Assembly (NCBI GenBank): GCA_019358875.1
Contig: JAHHIF010000025.1
Location: 36,259-100,258, forward strand
DNA length: 64,000 nucleotides
Source of the DNA: Symplocastrum torsivum CPER-KK1
GTDB taxonomy: Bacteria; Cyanobacteriota; Cyanobacteriia; Cyanobacteriales; Coleofasciculaceae
Direction: 5' to 3'
Under the pieces are notes generated by a model. The model made no database searches, was not told where the DNA came from, and was given only the letters and a program-made list of their open reading frames with translations. This document shows positions 54,936-63,898 of this stretch, in pieces (the stretch's first letter is position 1; the number at the start of each line of letters is the position of its first letter). A program made the translations under genes and the position numbers.

Positions 54936-55025
54936 TACTAAAACCCTTTTCCAACAACCGTGGGCAGTATTCTATCCCACCAGATGTTTCAATAGACTCA
55001 GATGAGTTTTTGTGGAGAAACATAA

Positions 55026-55121
55026 ATGTCTGGAGTAATCGCTTACTTCCTAATCCTTGGTGGTGCCACAGGCGTAGCTGCGGCCCTATATTTTGGACTG
55101 AGGGCGGTAAAGTTGATCTAA
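55026..55121 (+). CDS. petL: Cytochrome b6f complex subunit VI (PetL), probable
   Basis: A 31-residue reading frame too short for usual cut-offs: one membrane helix, starting MSGVIAYFLILGGA and ending YFGLRAVKLI. The length, single helix and the basic C-terminus ending KLI match PetL, which sits at the periphery of the b6f complex in thylakoids. GGAG stands eight bases before the ATG and a G-rich/C-rich stem (AAGGGGG...CCCCCCTT, 55142-55174) follows within 25 bases, so it has all parts of a small gene. It is divergent from aroB. Confidence in PetL identity is moderate, from memory of the family. Confidence 0.75.
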   Translation: MSGVIAYFLILGGATGVAAALYFGLRAVKLI

Positions 55122-55141
55122 AAACCTGATACGCGCAAGAG

Positions 55142-55174
55142 AAGGGGGAAAGAGTAATTCTTGACTCCCCCCTT
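55142..55174 (+). terminator. Stem-loop after petL
   Basis: AAGGGGG and CCCCCCTT flank a loop with an inner GAGT/ACTC pairing. It can end petL on the plus strand and the 55195 gene on the minus strand. There is no long U-run. Confidence 0.5.
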
Positions 55175-55194
55175 ACTCAGTATCCCTTTGTTGG

Positions 55195-55698
55195 TTAAAG
55201 CCTTGAGCGTTGTAAGGCTTGTGGCACACTGTCTGGTTGAAAGTTATGGGCTTGACGTACCATACTGATGGTTTTTGGTAGCACTCCCACTAACTGAGCA
55301 AGAATCTCATCAGGTAGTTGCTCAACTATTTGCGGGTCAAAATACTTGTACAGTAAGCACAAGAAGTTCGTTGCCCGCTGCAACGGCACAGAACTTTTCA
55401 TCGCATGGAGAGTAAAAAGCATCCACCGTTGACGCAACGTATAGGCTTTGTGCCGCTCACTCCGAGATTCAGGATAAACTAACGAGATATTTCCAACTGG
55501 AATTACTCGACTACAATTGAGGTCAAAAACACCACCAACAGCAGCACCGGGGCCTGCTAATTCTGCATGGTGTCGATGGCAAATAATAATAGCGTTGCCA
55601 CGACAACCACTAACCCTAAGCAGTTGACCACTCTGCAATTGAGCCAGGATGTCAGTGGATTGAGTTATTGGTCTACGGGCAAGAGCTTGTTCTGTCAT
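55195..55698 (-). CDS. Conserved-looking hypothetical protein
   Basis: 167 residues, soluble. The N-terminal half is glycine/histidine-rich around CRGNAIIICHRHHAELAGPG, and the C-terminal half helical (LFTLHAMKSSVPLQRATNFL, QIVEQLPDEILAQLVGVLPK). No motif assigns a function. A ligand- or metal-binding N-domain joined to a helical domain is a guess. It converges on petL across a G/C-rich stem-loop. Confidence 0.65.
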   Translation of the reverse strand: MTEQALARRPITQSTDILAQLQSGQLLRVSGCRGNAIIICHRHHAELAGPGAAVGGVFDLNCSRVIPVGNISLVYPESRSERHKAYTLRQRWMLFTLHAMKSSVPLQRATNFLCLLYKYFDPQIVEQLPDEILAQLVGVLPKTISMVRQAHNFQPDSVPQALQRSRL

Positions 55699-56344
55699 GG
55701 AAAATCACATAACCAGGCAGTTATGTTAATTGTTATTTATCTATTTACAAGGGATAGAACTAATATCTGTAAGCCTTTGAGGGATGCACAATGTTTTCTT
55801 CCCAAGCAATGCTGAACCAGGATAGGGTTAGTCAGCTATCTAGATTGGAAAACGCGCCCACCTACTATCTCATGAGGTGTTGCAATGCAAATTTGTAACT
55901 ATCTAGTAGGAGAAAAGCCGAGCATTCCATTAAAGAAGCTCACTATCGTTTTCTCTTTAGTTTTGTATAAGCCTTATTTCATCATAAGTGACGAAAACCA
56001 GTTGTTAAAGCATTTATTTAGCTTTGGCGTAAAGAGTTGATGAAAAATCAGTGAAGATAGCCTAATCTGAACCGAGTTAAAGATACTTACTGTTTTCGGT
56101 GCTAGTTAAAGAGCGATCGCGTTAATACACAGAGTTAAGAAATATACGGATTAATTTGTAACTTCAGTTAATCCTCAGGCGTTATGTTATCAGAAAAAAA
56201 CTTATAAGGTCGTATGACTTTGCTGAAGCGATCGCATGGCACCAGATTCAGATCAGCTGAAGCGATCGCATGGCACCAGATTCAGATCATTGGCAACAAG
56301 TAAAAAGCGATCGCTCACGTAGTCCTCACTTGCTTAACTATCAC
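55699..56344. other. Long intergenic region with a tandem repeat
   Basis: No gene was found in 646 bases, which is AT-rich on the left. The right part has the perfect 34-base duplication (56222-56289), each unit with a GCGATCGC site, and further HIP1-like sites. Confidence 0.6.
56222..56289. repeat. Perfect 2 x 34-base tandem repeat containing HIP1
   Basis: The unit GCTGAAGCGATCGCATGGCA then CCAGATTCAGATCA occurs twice back to back without a mismatch, indicating a recent duplication. Confidence 0.95.
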
Positions 56345-56698
56345 TCACGCGATAGTTCTCACTTTCTTCTTCAAGAGCAAGTTACCATCAGCATCCACAC
56401 TCAAATCCTGACCTGGCACAAATCCCTTAGCCACTAGCTGCTTATAGATTGTGAATGAAGTGATTCGGCGAATTTCCTGCATAATGTCCGCAGGAATCAG
56501 ATTTTCTACCGCCCAAACAATTGCTTCTGTGTCAAACCAGATGACACGCTCAATACTTATAATCAACACACCAGCTACACATTCAGGCGTTAATTGCGTT
56601 CTCAAATGAGCGATAAGGGCTTCCACAATAAGACTGTTTCGAGCCATTATCGCTCTTGCCATCTTGCCAATTTCTTGATCTAAGTCTAAGAGATTCAT
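56345..56698 (-). CDS. Hypothetical protein
   Basis: 117 residues, mostly helical: LDLDQEIGKMARAIMARNSL, LIPADIMQEIRRITSFTIYK, and a short C-terminal hairpin (SVDADGNLLLKKKVR). No family recognised, no export signal. It is flanked by long empty spacers on both sides, a setting common for regulators or accessory genes. Confidence 0.6.
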   Translation of the reverse strand: MNLLDLDQEIGKMARAIMARNSLIVEALIAHLRTQLTPECVAGVLIISIERVIWFDTEAIVWAVENLIPADIMQEIRRITSFTIYKQLVAKGFVPGQDLSVDADGNLLLKKKVRTIA

Positions 56699-57098
56699 GC
56701 TTGGCTATTGCATTTCCTGTCTAAGGGGTGCTTGCCTATGCCCTCCTGTAGAGACGCATAGTTTTGCCAAGTATACCCAAAGATAGAAAAGAATATCTCC
56801 TTAGGCTGATGCTAAACAGCTTTTTGACACAAACTACTACTGATGTGGAGCATCAGTAGCTTGACCTGAGAACGCCGTAAAAGTACGAAATAGCAACCTT
56901 TTGCTAGCGTGACTTGTAAGGAAACTGGTAAGTATGGTTGCTATGTGTAGATTTATTAAGGATTCATAAAGACTTTGTAAAGACAAAGGGAACAGACCTA
57001 CACCAGTGCTTAGTTCAGTGACATAAAACATACATATGTAGGGCACACGGCTGTGCAGCCATTTCCGGAAGTGTGTAGTCAGCCATTAATTTGTATTC
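56699..57098. other. Intergenic region with a short hairpin
   Basis: No gene supported. CTACTGATG and CATCAGTAG (56837-56859) form a 9-bp hairpin with a 5-base loop; the region otherwise shows only stop-rich frames. Confidence 0.45.
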
Positions 57099-58016
57099 TC
57101 AAGCCAAACAACTTTCAATCGTCGCTACAACTGACAGAGCAAGTGCTGCGAGATGGTAGCCACCTTCTAGACCAAAAACAATACGACGAGTTAATTGCAA
57201 GCAATAGTCAGTAAATAGTCCATAATCTTCCGGCTGTAGCGCAATTCCAGCCAAAGGGTCAGCGGCATTGGCATCATACCCTGCACTGACAATGAGTAAA
57301 TCTGGCTGAAAATCTTTCAAAAACGGCATGACTTTCTGCTCAAATACGGGTTGATAGTCCGCCAGTGTGCTGCCCGTTGGCATGGGCAAATTCAGTACAT
57401 TATTGTAGGCACCTTGCTCACTCGATGAACCAGTACCGGGATAGCAAGGAGACTGATGCAGTGAACAATAAGCAATTCGTGCATCACTCTCGACAATCTC
57501 TTGTGTGCCGTTCCCGTGATGGACATCCCAATCCAGAATTGCAACTCGTTGGATACCTGGTTTTTCCAGAGCATAGTAAGCTGCGATCGCAGCATTAGAA
57601 AATAGGCAAAATCCCATTCCCGTATTACGCTCAGCATGATGTCCTGGTGGACGTGCTAGCACAAAAGCCGGGTTATTAATCGAGAGAACTTCATCAACGC
57701 CATCTAACCAAGCACTCACTGCCAGTAGAGCAATGTCGTAACTGTTGGCAGAAATGGGTGTATCCGCATCCAGCATTCCACCCCCTCCTGTCGCAATTTC
57801 GCGAACGGTTTCGATGTAGCGCCGAGTATGAACTTGTTCCAGTAGAGGCATCACTGGACGAGTTTCCAAAGGTGTCGGCAACTGCCACTCAATTTTGTCA
57901 GCCCAAGGCACAGCTTTTAGAGCCTTAACAACGGCTGTCAGGCGTTCTGACCGTTCAGGGTGAAAGCGACCAGTGTCGTGCTTGAGAAACTCATCTGAGT
58001 AAATAACTGGCAACAT
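57099..58016 (-). CDS. Histone-deacetylase-family hydrolase (class II, acetylpolyamine-type)
   Basis: 305 residues from the ATG at 58016 (a GTG two codons earlier is possible). The zinc-hydrolase signature is intact: RPPGHHAERNTGMGFCLFSN, DWDVHHGNGTQEI (zinc ligands), SAGYDANAADPLAGI and the late LEGGYH. Bacterial relatives deacetylate polyamines, acetoin-like small molecules or proteins. The substrate here is unknown. No acetyltransferase partner is adjacent, though a broken GNAT gene lies about 2.3 kb away. Confidence 0.92.
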   Translation of the reverse strand: MLPVIYSDEFLKHDTGRFHPERSERLTAVVKALKAVPWADKIEWQLPTPLETRPVMPLLEQVHTRRYIETVREIATGGGGMLDADTPISANSYDIALLAVSAWLDGVDEVLSINNPAFVLARPPGHHAERNTGMGFCLFSNAAIAAYYALEKPGIQRVAILDWDVHHGNGTQEIVESDARIAYCSLHQSPCYPGTGSSSEQGAYNNVLNLPMPTGSTLADYQPVFEQKVMPFLKDFQPDLLIVSAGYDANAADPLAGIALQPEDYGLFTDYCLQLTRRIVFGLEGGYHLAALALSVVATIESCLA

Positions 58017-58222
58017 AGTCACGCGCTATATAGATGGCTATAGAGACAATGGAGGGTGTCTTATACTTTACGATAGCAATCTGACCTTATTCGTGATGGG
58101 GAGATGAGGAACTGGGACGATTTGCTGCAAGATTTGAGTTCACTGAAGCTAAGGGCATCACTCTGCTGTTCAAATAATTGATACGGTTAGCTAAGGGCAG
58201 CCGTTTGCAAGTTTAGTATCCA

Positions 58223-59209
58223 ATGACAATTATTCGTGTACCCAAATCCTGGGAGATCCCAGAACAAGAAGCAACTCCAGAATCCGTATACTTCAATCGC
58301 CGTCGCTTTCTCAAAACCCTGGTTGGCGCTGGTGTAGGAGCAACGATTATGCCTATTGTCGGCTGTAAGCAGGGTGAGCAAGTCAATAGCAAATTAGCCG
58401 ATAGCCTGGATACTGCTAGTCTAGCGGCTGAACCTAATTCCACTTTCTCTACGGTTGACCGACCGACGACCGATATCATCCTGGCAGGACAATATAACAA
58501 CTACTACGAATTTGGCAGTGGTAAGTCGATCTGGCAAGCGGCTCAAGCGTTACCCACTGAAGACTGGAAAGTTGAGGTGACGGGTTTAGTAAAAAACCCT
58601 CGCACCTACGATTTAGACGATTTGCAGAAAACCTTTCCTATAGAAGAACGTCTTTATCGGTTTCGTTGTGTTGAAGCTTGGTCAATGGTTATTCCCTGGA
58701 TTGGGTTTCCCATGAAGTCGCTGATTGCAGCCGTTGAGCCAACTGATAACGCTAAATTTGTGAGTTTTACGTCCTACTACGATAAGGAAATTACAGTGGG
58801 TCCCTTATGGTCATTGGGCAAAAAGTTGCCTTGGCCTTATACAGAAGGTCTACGCCTTGAGGAAATGGCAAATGACCTCGCGTTTTTTGCGATTGGTAAC
58901 TACGGGCATATGCTACCAAAGCAGCACGGTGCGCCAATTCGAGCTGTATTGCCGTGGAAGTATGGTTTCAAGGGAGCAAAAGCGATCGCAAAAATTGAGT
59001 TTCTCGACACTCAGCCACCAACCTTTTGGAACACGATAGATTCCCACGAGTATGATTTTGAGGCGAATGTTAATCCCAATAAGCCTCATCCTCGCTGGTC
59101 ACAAGCGAGTGAAAAATTTATTAGCAAAGGACCAGGCTTGAAATGGGAAAAACGCCCAACGCTTCCCTATAACGGTTATGGGGACTATGTAGCGAATCTG
59201 TATGTTTAA
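58223..59209 (+). CDS. msrP: Protein-methionine-sulfoxide reductase catalytic subunit (YedY)
   Basis: 328 residues. A twin-arginine signal (NRRRFLKTLVGAGVGATIMP) sends the folded protein across the membrane. The molybdopterin-binding sulfite-oxidase fold has the Mo-ligand cysteine in RFRCVEAWSMVIPWIGFPM. MsrP repairs periplasmic methionine sulfoxide using electrons from the heme membrane protein MsrQ. No msrQ gene is adjacent or found in the window. The neighbourhood of oxidative-stress genes fits the role. Confidence 0.92.
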   Translation: MTIIRVPKSWEIPEQEATPESVYFNRRRFLKTLVGAGVGATIMPIVGCKQGEQVNSKLADSLDTASLAAEPNSTFSTVDRPTTDIILAGQYNNYYEFGSGKSIWQAAQALPTEDWKVEVTGLVKNPRTYDLDDLQKTFPIEERLYRFRCVEAWSMVIPWIGFPMKSLIAAVEPTDNAKFVSFTSYYDKEITVGPLWSLGKKLPWPYTEGLRLEEMANDLAFFAIGNYGHMLPKQHGAPIRAVLPWKYGFKGAKAIAKIEFLDTQPPTFWNTIDSHEYDFEANVNPNKPHPRWSQASEKFISKGPGLKWEKRPTLPYNGYGDYVANLYV

Positions 59210-59536
59210 TAGGGTTTGATTGATTCTGCTGTAGTAATGTATAGCGGTTCTCCGTCAAGTGAGGTACATTTTTAGAGCTGAAACTATTACTGAGCAAGGA
59301 TTGGTTGTACCTCATCAGTCAAGGAAACGCTATATAGCACGCTACTGACGCATGTTAAGGAAAATGAGCTGGGAAGCCCTACAGCGAGGGCAGATAGAAC
59401 TCCTCCTTAACACCACAGGAGTGAGAATCTTATTATTCTTGCCGAAAATATCCCGACTGATAGAGCTTAAATGAGTAAGTAATAACCTATATCTTTTCTA
59501 CTATAGGTATTAGGACTTACCTGATTCCATTTCACC
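59210..59536. other. Intergenic region containing a MITE-like element
   Basis: Holds the element at 59240-59334. The rest is non-coding; TTAGGACTTACCTGATT at 59510 resembles the AGGACTTACGC termini seen elsewhere. Confidence 0.6.
59240..59334. mobile_element. MITE-like element with imperfect 28-base inverted ends
   Basis: The left end TATAGCGGTTCTCCGTCAAG then TGAGGTAC and the right end GTACCTCATCAGTCAAGGAA then ACGCTATA are inverted copies. The outer seven bases and the inner TGAGGTAC match perfectly. It has no coding capacity. Single ends of the same family lie at 17126-17154 and near 37370-37393. Confidence 0.65.
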
Positions 59537-60280
59537 ATGCGTATTCTTGCCATTGGGGACATACATGGCTGTGCGATCGCATTTGATACGCTCATTGCCG
59601 CTGTGAAACCCCAACCAAACGATAAAATCGTCACACTCGGTGACTATGTAGACAAAGGCCCAGATTCAAAAGGTGTTATCAAACGGTTGATCACACTACA
59701 CGAAAATGGGCAGTTAATTGCTCTACGTGGCAATCATGAAGTGATGATGTTACAAGTACGCAACCACCGTCTGAAAAAGTCACACTGGTTAGAACGTGGT
59801 GGTGAGGCTACCCTAGCGTCTTATTCCAAATCTGGCAAAGTCGGTAAATTGTCGGATATACCTGACAATCACTGGGACTTTCTTGAGAATGTCTGCCTAG
59901 ACTGGTACGAGACAAATACACACTTTTTCGTCCATGCTAACGCTCATGCTAATCTGGCTCTGGCAGAGCAACCCGCTTCTATGCTCTTCTGGAAAAAGTT
60001 TCGTCATCCAGATCCCCACGTTTCCGGCAAAACGATGGTGTGTGGACATACAAGCCAAAAAAGTGGTTTACCGATTAATCTTGGTCACGCCATCTGCATT
60101 GATACTAGGGTTTATGGGAAAGGTTGGTTAACCTGCTTAGACGTGACAAGTGGTAGAGTCTGGCAAGCTAACCAGTTAGCTCAGCAACGAACAGCTTGGA
60201 TTGACGATTTCATCCCACAATCAACACATTTTAGCTCTAGATTATTAGCAATGCTTGGCATTAATCCTCTTGATGCTTGA
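59537..60280 (+). CDS. Calcineurin-type metallophosphatase
   Basis: 247 residues of the PPP-like metallophosphoesterase family: GDIHGCAIAFDTLI, GDYVDKGPDSKGVI and RGNHEVMML bind the two metals, with VCGHTSQ and GHAICIDT later. Relatives are ApaH-like diadenosine tetraphosphatases and bacterial PrpA/PrpB protein phosphatases. The GDYVDKG spacing fits the phosphoprotein-phosphatase branch; the substrate is open. It stands alone after the MITE-like element. Confidence 0.9.
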   Translation: MRILAIGDIHGCAIAFDTLIAAVKPQPNDKIVTLGDYVDKGPDSKGVIKRLITLHENGQLIALRGNHEVMMLQVRNHRLKKSHWLERGGEATLASYSKSGKVGKLSDIPDNHWDFLENVCLDWYETNTHFFVHANAHANLALAEQPASMLFWKKFRHPDPHVSGKTMVCGHTSQKSGLPINLGHAICIDTRVYGKGWLTCLDVTSGRVWQANQLAQQRTAWIDDFIPQSTHFSSRLLAMLGINPLDA

Positions 60281-60337
60281 GTTAAAGCCAATTACGCTGA
60301 TGGCTGATAGCTGAACGCTAACTGCCATAGTTGTGAA

Positions 60338-60808
60338 ACCAACCCTATTAGTGATGGACAGAACTTCTTAGATTTAGAAGTCTTTCAACCTCAAACCACA
60401 AGTGCGATCAGATTTTGGACAGAGTTTTCCCAAGAGTGGTTGGCAAACTTTGCTTACTTACGAGAAATTCCTCTAGAAGAACAGGAATCACTCAAAAGCA
60501 TCTTGCATAATATCGCTTCCGAAAAATGCTTTTCTATATTAATCAAAGACAATCAAGTTGTAGCTTGCGGCTTAGGAGTCTTAGAAAATCAATATGTTGG
60601 ACTTTTTGAAATTATTACAGCTAAAGATAAGCGAAGAAAAGGATACGGAAAAGAATTGATATTAAATATTTTAAGTTAGGCTAAAAACAAAGGTGCAACA
60701 AAAGCCTATCTACAGGTAGTTGCAAGCAATGAAGCCGCTCTGAAGCTTTATGCAGTTTTAGGATTTCAGGAAATTTATCAATATTTCTATAGAATTAAAA
60801 GTAATTGA
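60338..60808 (+). pseudogene. Truncated GNAT acetyltransferase with internal amber stop
   Basis: One frame reads FWTEFSQEWLANFAYLREIP through the acetyl-CoA core AKDKRRKGYGKELILNILS, then a TAG stop at 60677-60679. It continues in the same frame AKNKGATKAYLQVVASNEAA LKLY to a final TGA at 60806. The part after the stop is the well-known GNAT motif B, so the stop interrupts a once complete domain. The 5' part is missing its start and abuts a GCTGATA repeat tract (60296-60328). A read-through or unusual tRNA would be needed for a full product. Confidence 0.8.
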
Positions 60809-60855
60809 CAGAGATGTTATTGGTAATTCAATAGATTATCATTTCTCTTTTGCTG

Positions 60856-60963
60856 CTATTTCTTCCAAGGGAGTTTCGTACCCATCTCAGTCAGTGCAGA
60901 GAAGATGAGATAGAGGGCAAGTACAGCAACACTAACAAGAAAAAGAACAATATCGTTTTCCAT
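60856..60963 (-). CDS. Small single-helix membrane protein
   Basis: 35 residues from the ATG at 60963 (MENDIVLFLVSVAVLALYLI, then FSALTEMGTKLPWKK). One membrane helix and a basic C-terminus. The frame is open 28 codons further upstream, but that part is polar and lacks a ribosome site. The size is like small photosynthetic-complex subunits, but no family was recognised. Confidence 0.5.
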   Translation of the reverse strand: MENDIVLFLVSVAVLALYLIFSALTEMGTKLPWKK

Positions 60964-61167
60964 TCTTACCAAAGGTAACAGCCAATACAGGTCAATAGTC
61001 GCAAAAAACTGGCCTAAAATATGCTTGAAACAATTATGCGGCTTCATGCACCTTCAAAGGAGAGACCTGTTCATTAGCCGATTTTTAGACTTTGACAGAC
61101 ACACCCGACTAAACTATGACTTGATAGCTGCTGTGTACGTTAATCTGTTACCTTACCTCAGACGAAT

Positions 61168-62958
61168 ATGACTGGTACTGGCTCCGTTGTTACACCCGAA
61201 AAGAAGGTGAGTAAGCAACTCCCGACACTACGACGGTTGTTGCAGTACCTGAAACCCTATCGTAAAGAGCTGCCACTCGCATTTGGTTCAGTGGTACTTG
61301 GTGCATCGACTCAAGCGATTGGGCCTTTCTTAATCGGTTGGTCGATTGACAATCTCATTGCTCAAGGCAACCTGCGGGGGTTGCTGCTGATGTTGAGTTT
61401 ACTGGTGATTGTGTACCTCATTGGTCTCCAAGCGTTCCGGAGTCAGATTTACCGAGTCGGTTGGCTGATGCAGCGTCTGCTTGCCCAACTGCGTCAAGAT
61501 ATTTTTACGAAAATCCAAAGCCTTCCCATCAGCTTCTTTGACCGCAGCGAAGCAGGAGACTTGATGAGTCGCCTACTCAACGATGTGAGTGTGGTGAATC
61601 AGGTTTTTGGACAAACGATTTCTCAAGCGTTGGGCAGTCTGTTCAGCTTGGTTGGAATTATCATCGCGATGCTCCTGATGAACCTACGGCTGGGTTTATT
61701 GAGTAACTTGGTTGTGCCGTTAATGATTTTCACCACAGGCTTGTTTGCACGTTGGGCAAGAGCAAGATTTCGGGTGACTCGTCAGACGATTGGTGAACTT
61801 TCTACCAAGCTAGAAGAAGACATTGGTAGTGTCCGTGAAGCGCAGGCGTTCAATCGGGTGCAACTCAATATAGAAGAGTTCGCGAGTCTAAATGCTGCCA
61901 ACCGTGATGCCAATGTCCATGCCGTGGCAATCACTGCTGCCTTTTTACCCTCAATCGACTTCCTCAATACCTTGGCAACCGCTGCTGTGTTGGCGTATGG
62001 TGGCTATCTCGCTGTTACAGGAGCCGCTACAGTAGGGACGGTGACTGCTTTTTTACTCTATGTGCAGCAGTTTTTCCGACCCATTCAATTTCTCAGCCAG
62101 TTTTACACGCAAGCGCAGTCGGCAATGGCTGGAGTGGAACGCATTTTCTTACTATTAGATGAGCCTTCACAACTCAACGATGCACCTGATGCTGGGGAGA
62201 TGCCCCCACTCCGGGGCGAGGTTTGTTTTGAGGGGGTCACTTTTGGCTATAACCCAGAGCAATTAGTTCTCAAAGGTGTGAATCTCCACGCGCTACCGGG
62301 ACAGATGATTGCGTTGGTGGGACCAACTGGCGCTGGGAAGAGTACGATTATCAACTTGATTTTGCGCTTCTATGATGTGTCTGGTGGTGCTGTCAAAGTC
62401 GATGGTATTGATGTTCGGAGTGTGACACAGGCAAGCCTGCGGCGGCAGATTGGTATTGTTCTGCAAGACAATATTTTATTTAGTGGCACGGTTGCGGAAA
62501 ATATTGCGTTTGGTTGTCCTCAGGCAACACACGCAGAAATTGAAGCGGCTGCTCAAGTTGCTAATGTTCATGAGTTCATTACGTCTTTACCCCAAGGCTA
62601 CTCCACCCTTCTAGGTGAGCGAGGGGCTAACCTGAGTCAAGGTCAGCGGCAGTTGATTAGTATTGCTCGTGCTGTCCTTGTAAATCCCCAGATTTTAATT
62701 CTGGATGAGGCGACAAGTAGTATTGATACACGCACGGAAGCACTGGTACAAAATGCGATCGCAGGTTTGCTGGAAGGTCGGACTAGCTTTGTCATTGCTC
62801 ACCGTCTCAGCACCGTTACTCAAGCTGATCAGGTTTTAGTGATCCAGCAAGGTCAAATTGTAGAGCAAGGAACTCACGCGCAGTTAATTGCTCAAAGCGG
62901 TGTCTACGCTAATCTCTACGCCCTCCAATTGGGTGCATCTACTCCAGCAACGATCTAA
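61168..62958 (+). CDS. ABC exporter, fused permease and ATPase (MsbA type)
   Basis: 596 residues. Six transmembrane helices (about 30-325) are followed by an ATPase domain with Walker A GPTGAGKST, signature LSQGQRQLISIARA, Walker B ILILDEATSS and the H-loop VIAHRLSTV. It would act as a homodimer or half-transporter pair exporting lipids, drugs or peptides; the substrate is not predictable. No partner half-transporter or secretion accessory is adjacent. Confidence 0.95.
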   Translation: MTGTGSVVTPEKKVSKQLPTLRRLLQYLKPYRKELPLAFGSVVLGASTQAIGPFLIGWSIDNLIAQGNLRGLLLMLSLLVIVYLIGLQAFRSQIYRVGWLMQRLLAQLRQDIFTKIQSLPISFFDRSEAGDLMSRLLNDVSVVNQVFGQTISQALGSLFSLVGIIIAMLLMNLRLGLLSNLVVPLMIFTTGLFARWARARFRVTRQTIGELSTKLEEDIGSVREAQAFNRVQLNIEEFASLNAANRDANVHAVAITAAFLPSIDFLNTLATAAVLAYGGYLAVTGAATVGTVTAFLLYVQQFFRPIQFLSQFYTQAQSAMAGVERIFLLLDEPSQLNDAPDAGEMPPLRGEVCFEGVTFGYNPEQLVLKGVNLHALPGQMIALVGPTGAGKSTIINLILRFYDVSGGAVKVDGIDVRSVTQASLRRQIGIVLQDNILFSGTVAENIAFGCPQATHAEIEAAAQVANVHEFITSLPQGYSTLLGERGANLSQGQRQLISIARAVLVNPQILILDEATSSIDTRTEALVQNAIAGLLEGRTSFVIAHRLSTVTQADQVLVIQQGQIVEQGTHAQLIAQSGVYANLYALQLGASTPATI

Positions 62959-63176
62959 AACTGCTACAACACAGAACCACACTTCAGCTCTGAGATAGAT
63001 GAAGAGTTGAACAAGATTCCTAAAATAGATAGACACGACAATGTTAATTTAGCTACAATTCTTGGCTTCACAAGCGCTGAATTCAAAGCTGTCTTCTCAG
63101 TTCAATTATTTTTAGCGCCGCTGCAACCTGGATGGGTGAAACAATGCATCACTTTTGCCGTAAGAACCGAACTCAA

Positions 63177-63806
63177 ATGCAATCAAAATTGATTCATAGC
63201 CTGAGTGTAGCGGCAGCGGCTGCGACACTTGTTGGTCTATGTGTTCCAGCCCAAGCAGCATCCTTAGCAGGGTCTTCTGACCTTAACTCTACAGAAGGTT
63301 TTTCCTTTAGCGACAATACTAAAGTCACGTTCACATTCCTGCAATCTCAGGGGGAATATCTCTCTAATTTTGGCGTTTACGATGCCTCAAAGAATTCTCT
63401 TCAAACACTAATTTCTGAAGTTCAAGCTAGCGACAACGGTAGCGAGAATGACTGGCAGGGAACTTGTGGGGTATCGGTTGTTTCTTGTGAAGTCAGCTAC
63501 ACGTTTGAGGCGGGGGTAAACTACTTCTTGGGTTTAGCTGCCAATGCTGCCACTACAGTCTTCTCAGGCACACAATACAATAACCAACTGCCGTTTCGTT
63601 TTACGAATGACTCTGCTGCTGATTCAACGGTATTGATTGCTATAAATGACTCCTACACAGGCGACTCGGACTATAACGACTTCACGGTTTCCGCTTCAGC
63701 TAGCCGCGTTGAGTCTGTCCCTGAACCGGGTACGTTAGGGGCGTTAGCAAGTGTAGGCGCACTTGGGTTGATGGGGATTCGTCGTCGCAAACGTGTGAAC
63801 ACGTAA
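63177..63806 (+). CDS. Exported DUF4114 protein with PEP-CTERM sorting signal
   Basis: About 209 residues from the ATG at 63177 (signal MQSKLIHSLSVAAAAATLVG ending PAQA); starts at 63132 and 63144 are also open. The body has the DUF4114-like pattern (FRFTNDSAADSTVLIAINDS, YNDF). The C-terminus is a PEP-CTERM signal: VPEPGTLGALASVGALGLMG followed by IRRRKR. PEP-CTERM proteins are cleaved by exosortase and released to the surface or exopolysaccharide matrix; no exosortase gene is in the window. Two cysteines (CGVSVVSCE) may form a disulfide. Confidence 0.9.
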   Translation: MQSKLIHSLSVAAAAATLVGLCVPAQAASLAGSSDLNSTEGFSFSDNTKVTFTFLQSQGEYLSNFGVYDASKNSLQTLISEVQASDNGSENDWQGTCGVSVVSCEVSYTFEAGVNYFLGLAANAATTVFSGTQYNNQLPFRFTNDSAADSTVLIAINDSYTGDSDYNDFTVSASASRVESVPEPGTLGALASVGALGLMGIRRRKRVNT

Positions 63807-63850
63807 GTAGTCAAATCGAAACGTAGTTAAGCTGCTTGCTTTAAGTAATA

Positions 63851-63898
63851 GACCTCTTGCAAAAGTCGAAATCACCCCCCTTAATCCCCCCTTATCAA
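63851..63898. repeat. Composite dispersed repeat
   Basis: GACCTCTTGCAAAAGTCGAA followed by CACCCCCCTTAATCCCCCCT. This is the inverted counterpart of the 27401-27480 composite, which combines AAATCCCCC runs with CGACTTTTGCAAGAG. Confidence 0.65.

Noticed and set aside
56222..56289. CRISPR-like array
   Set aside because: Only two units, directly adjacent without spacers; it is a simple tandem duplication.
56837..57046. 69-residue minus-strand frame in the spacer before the HDAC-like gene
   Set aside because: No ribosome site, odd composition, and it starts within a stretch that forms a hairpin; no homology recognised.
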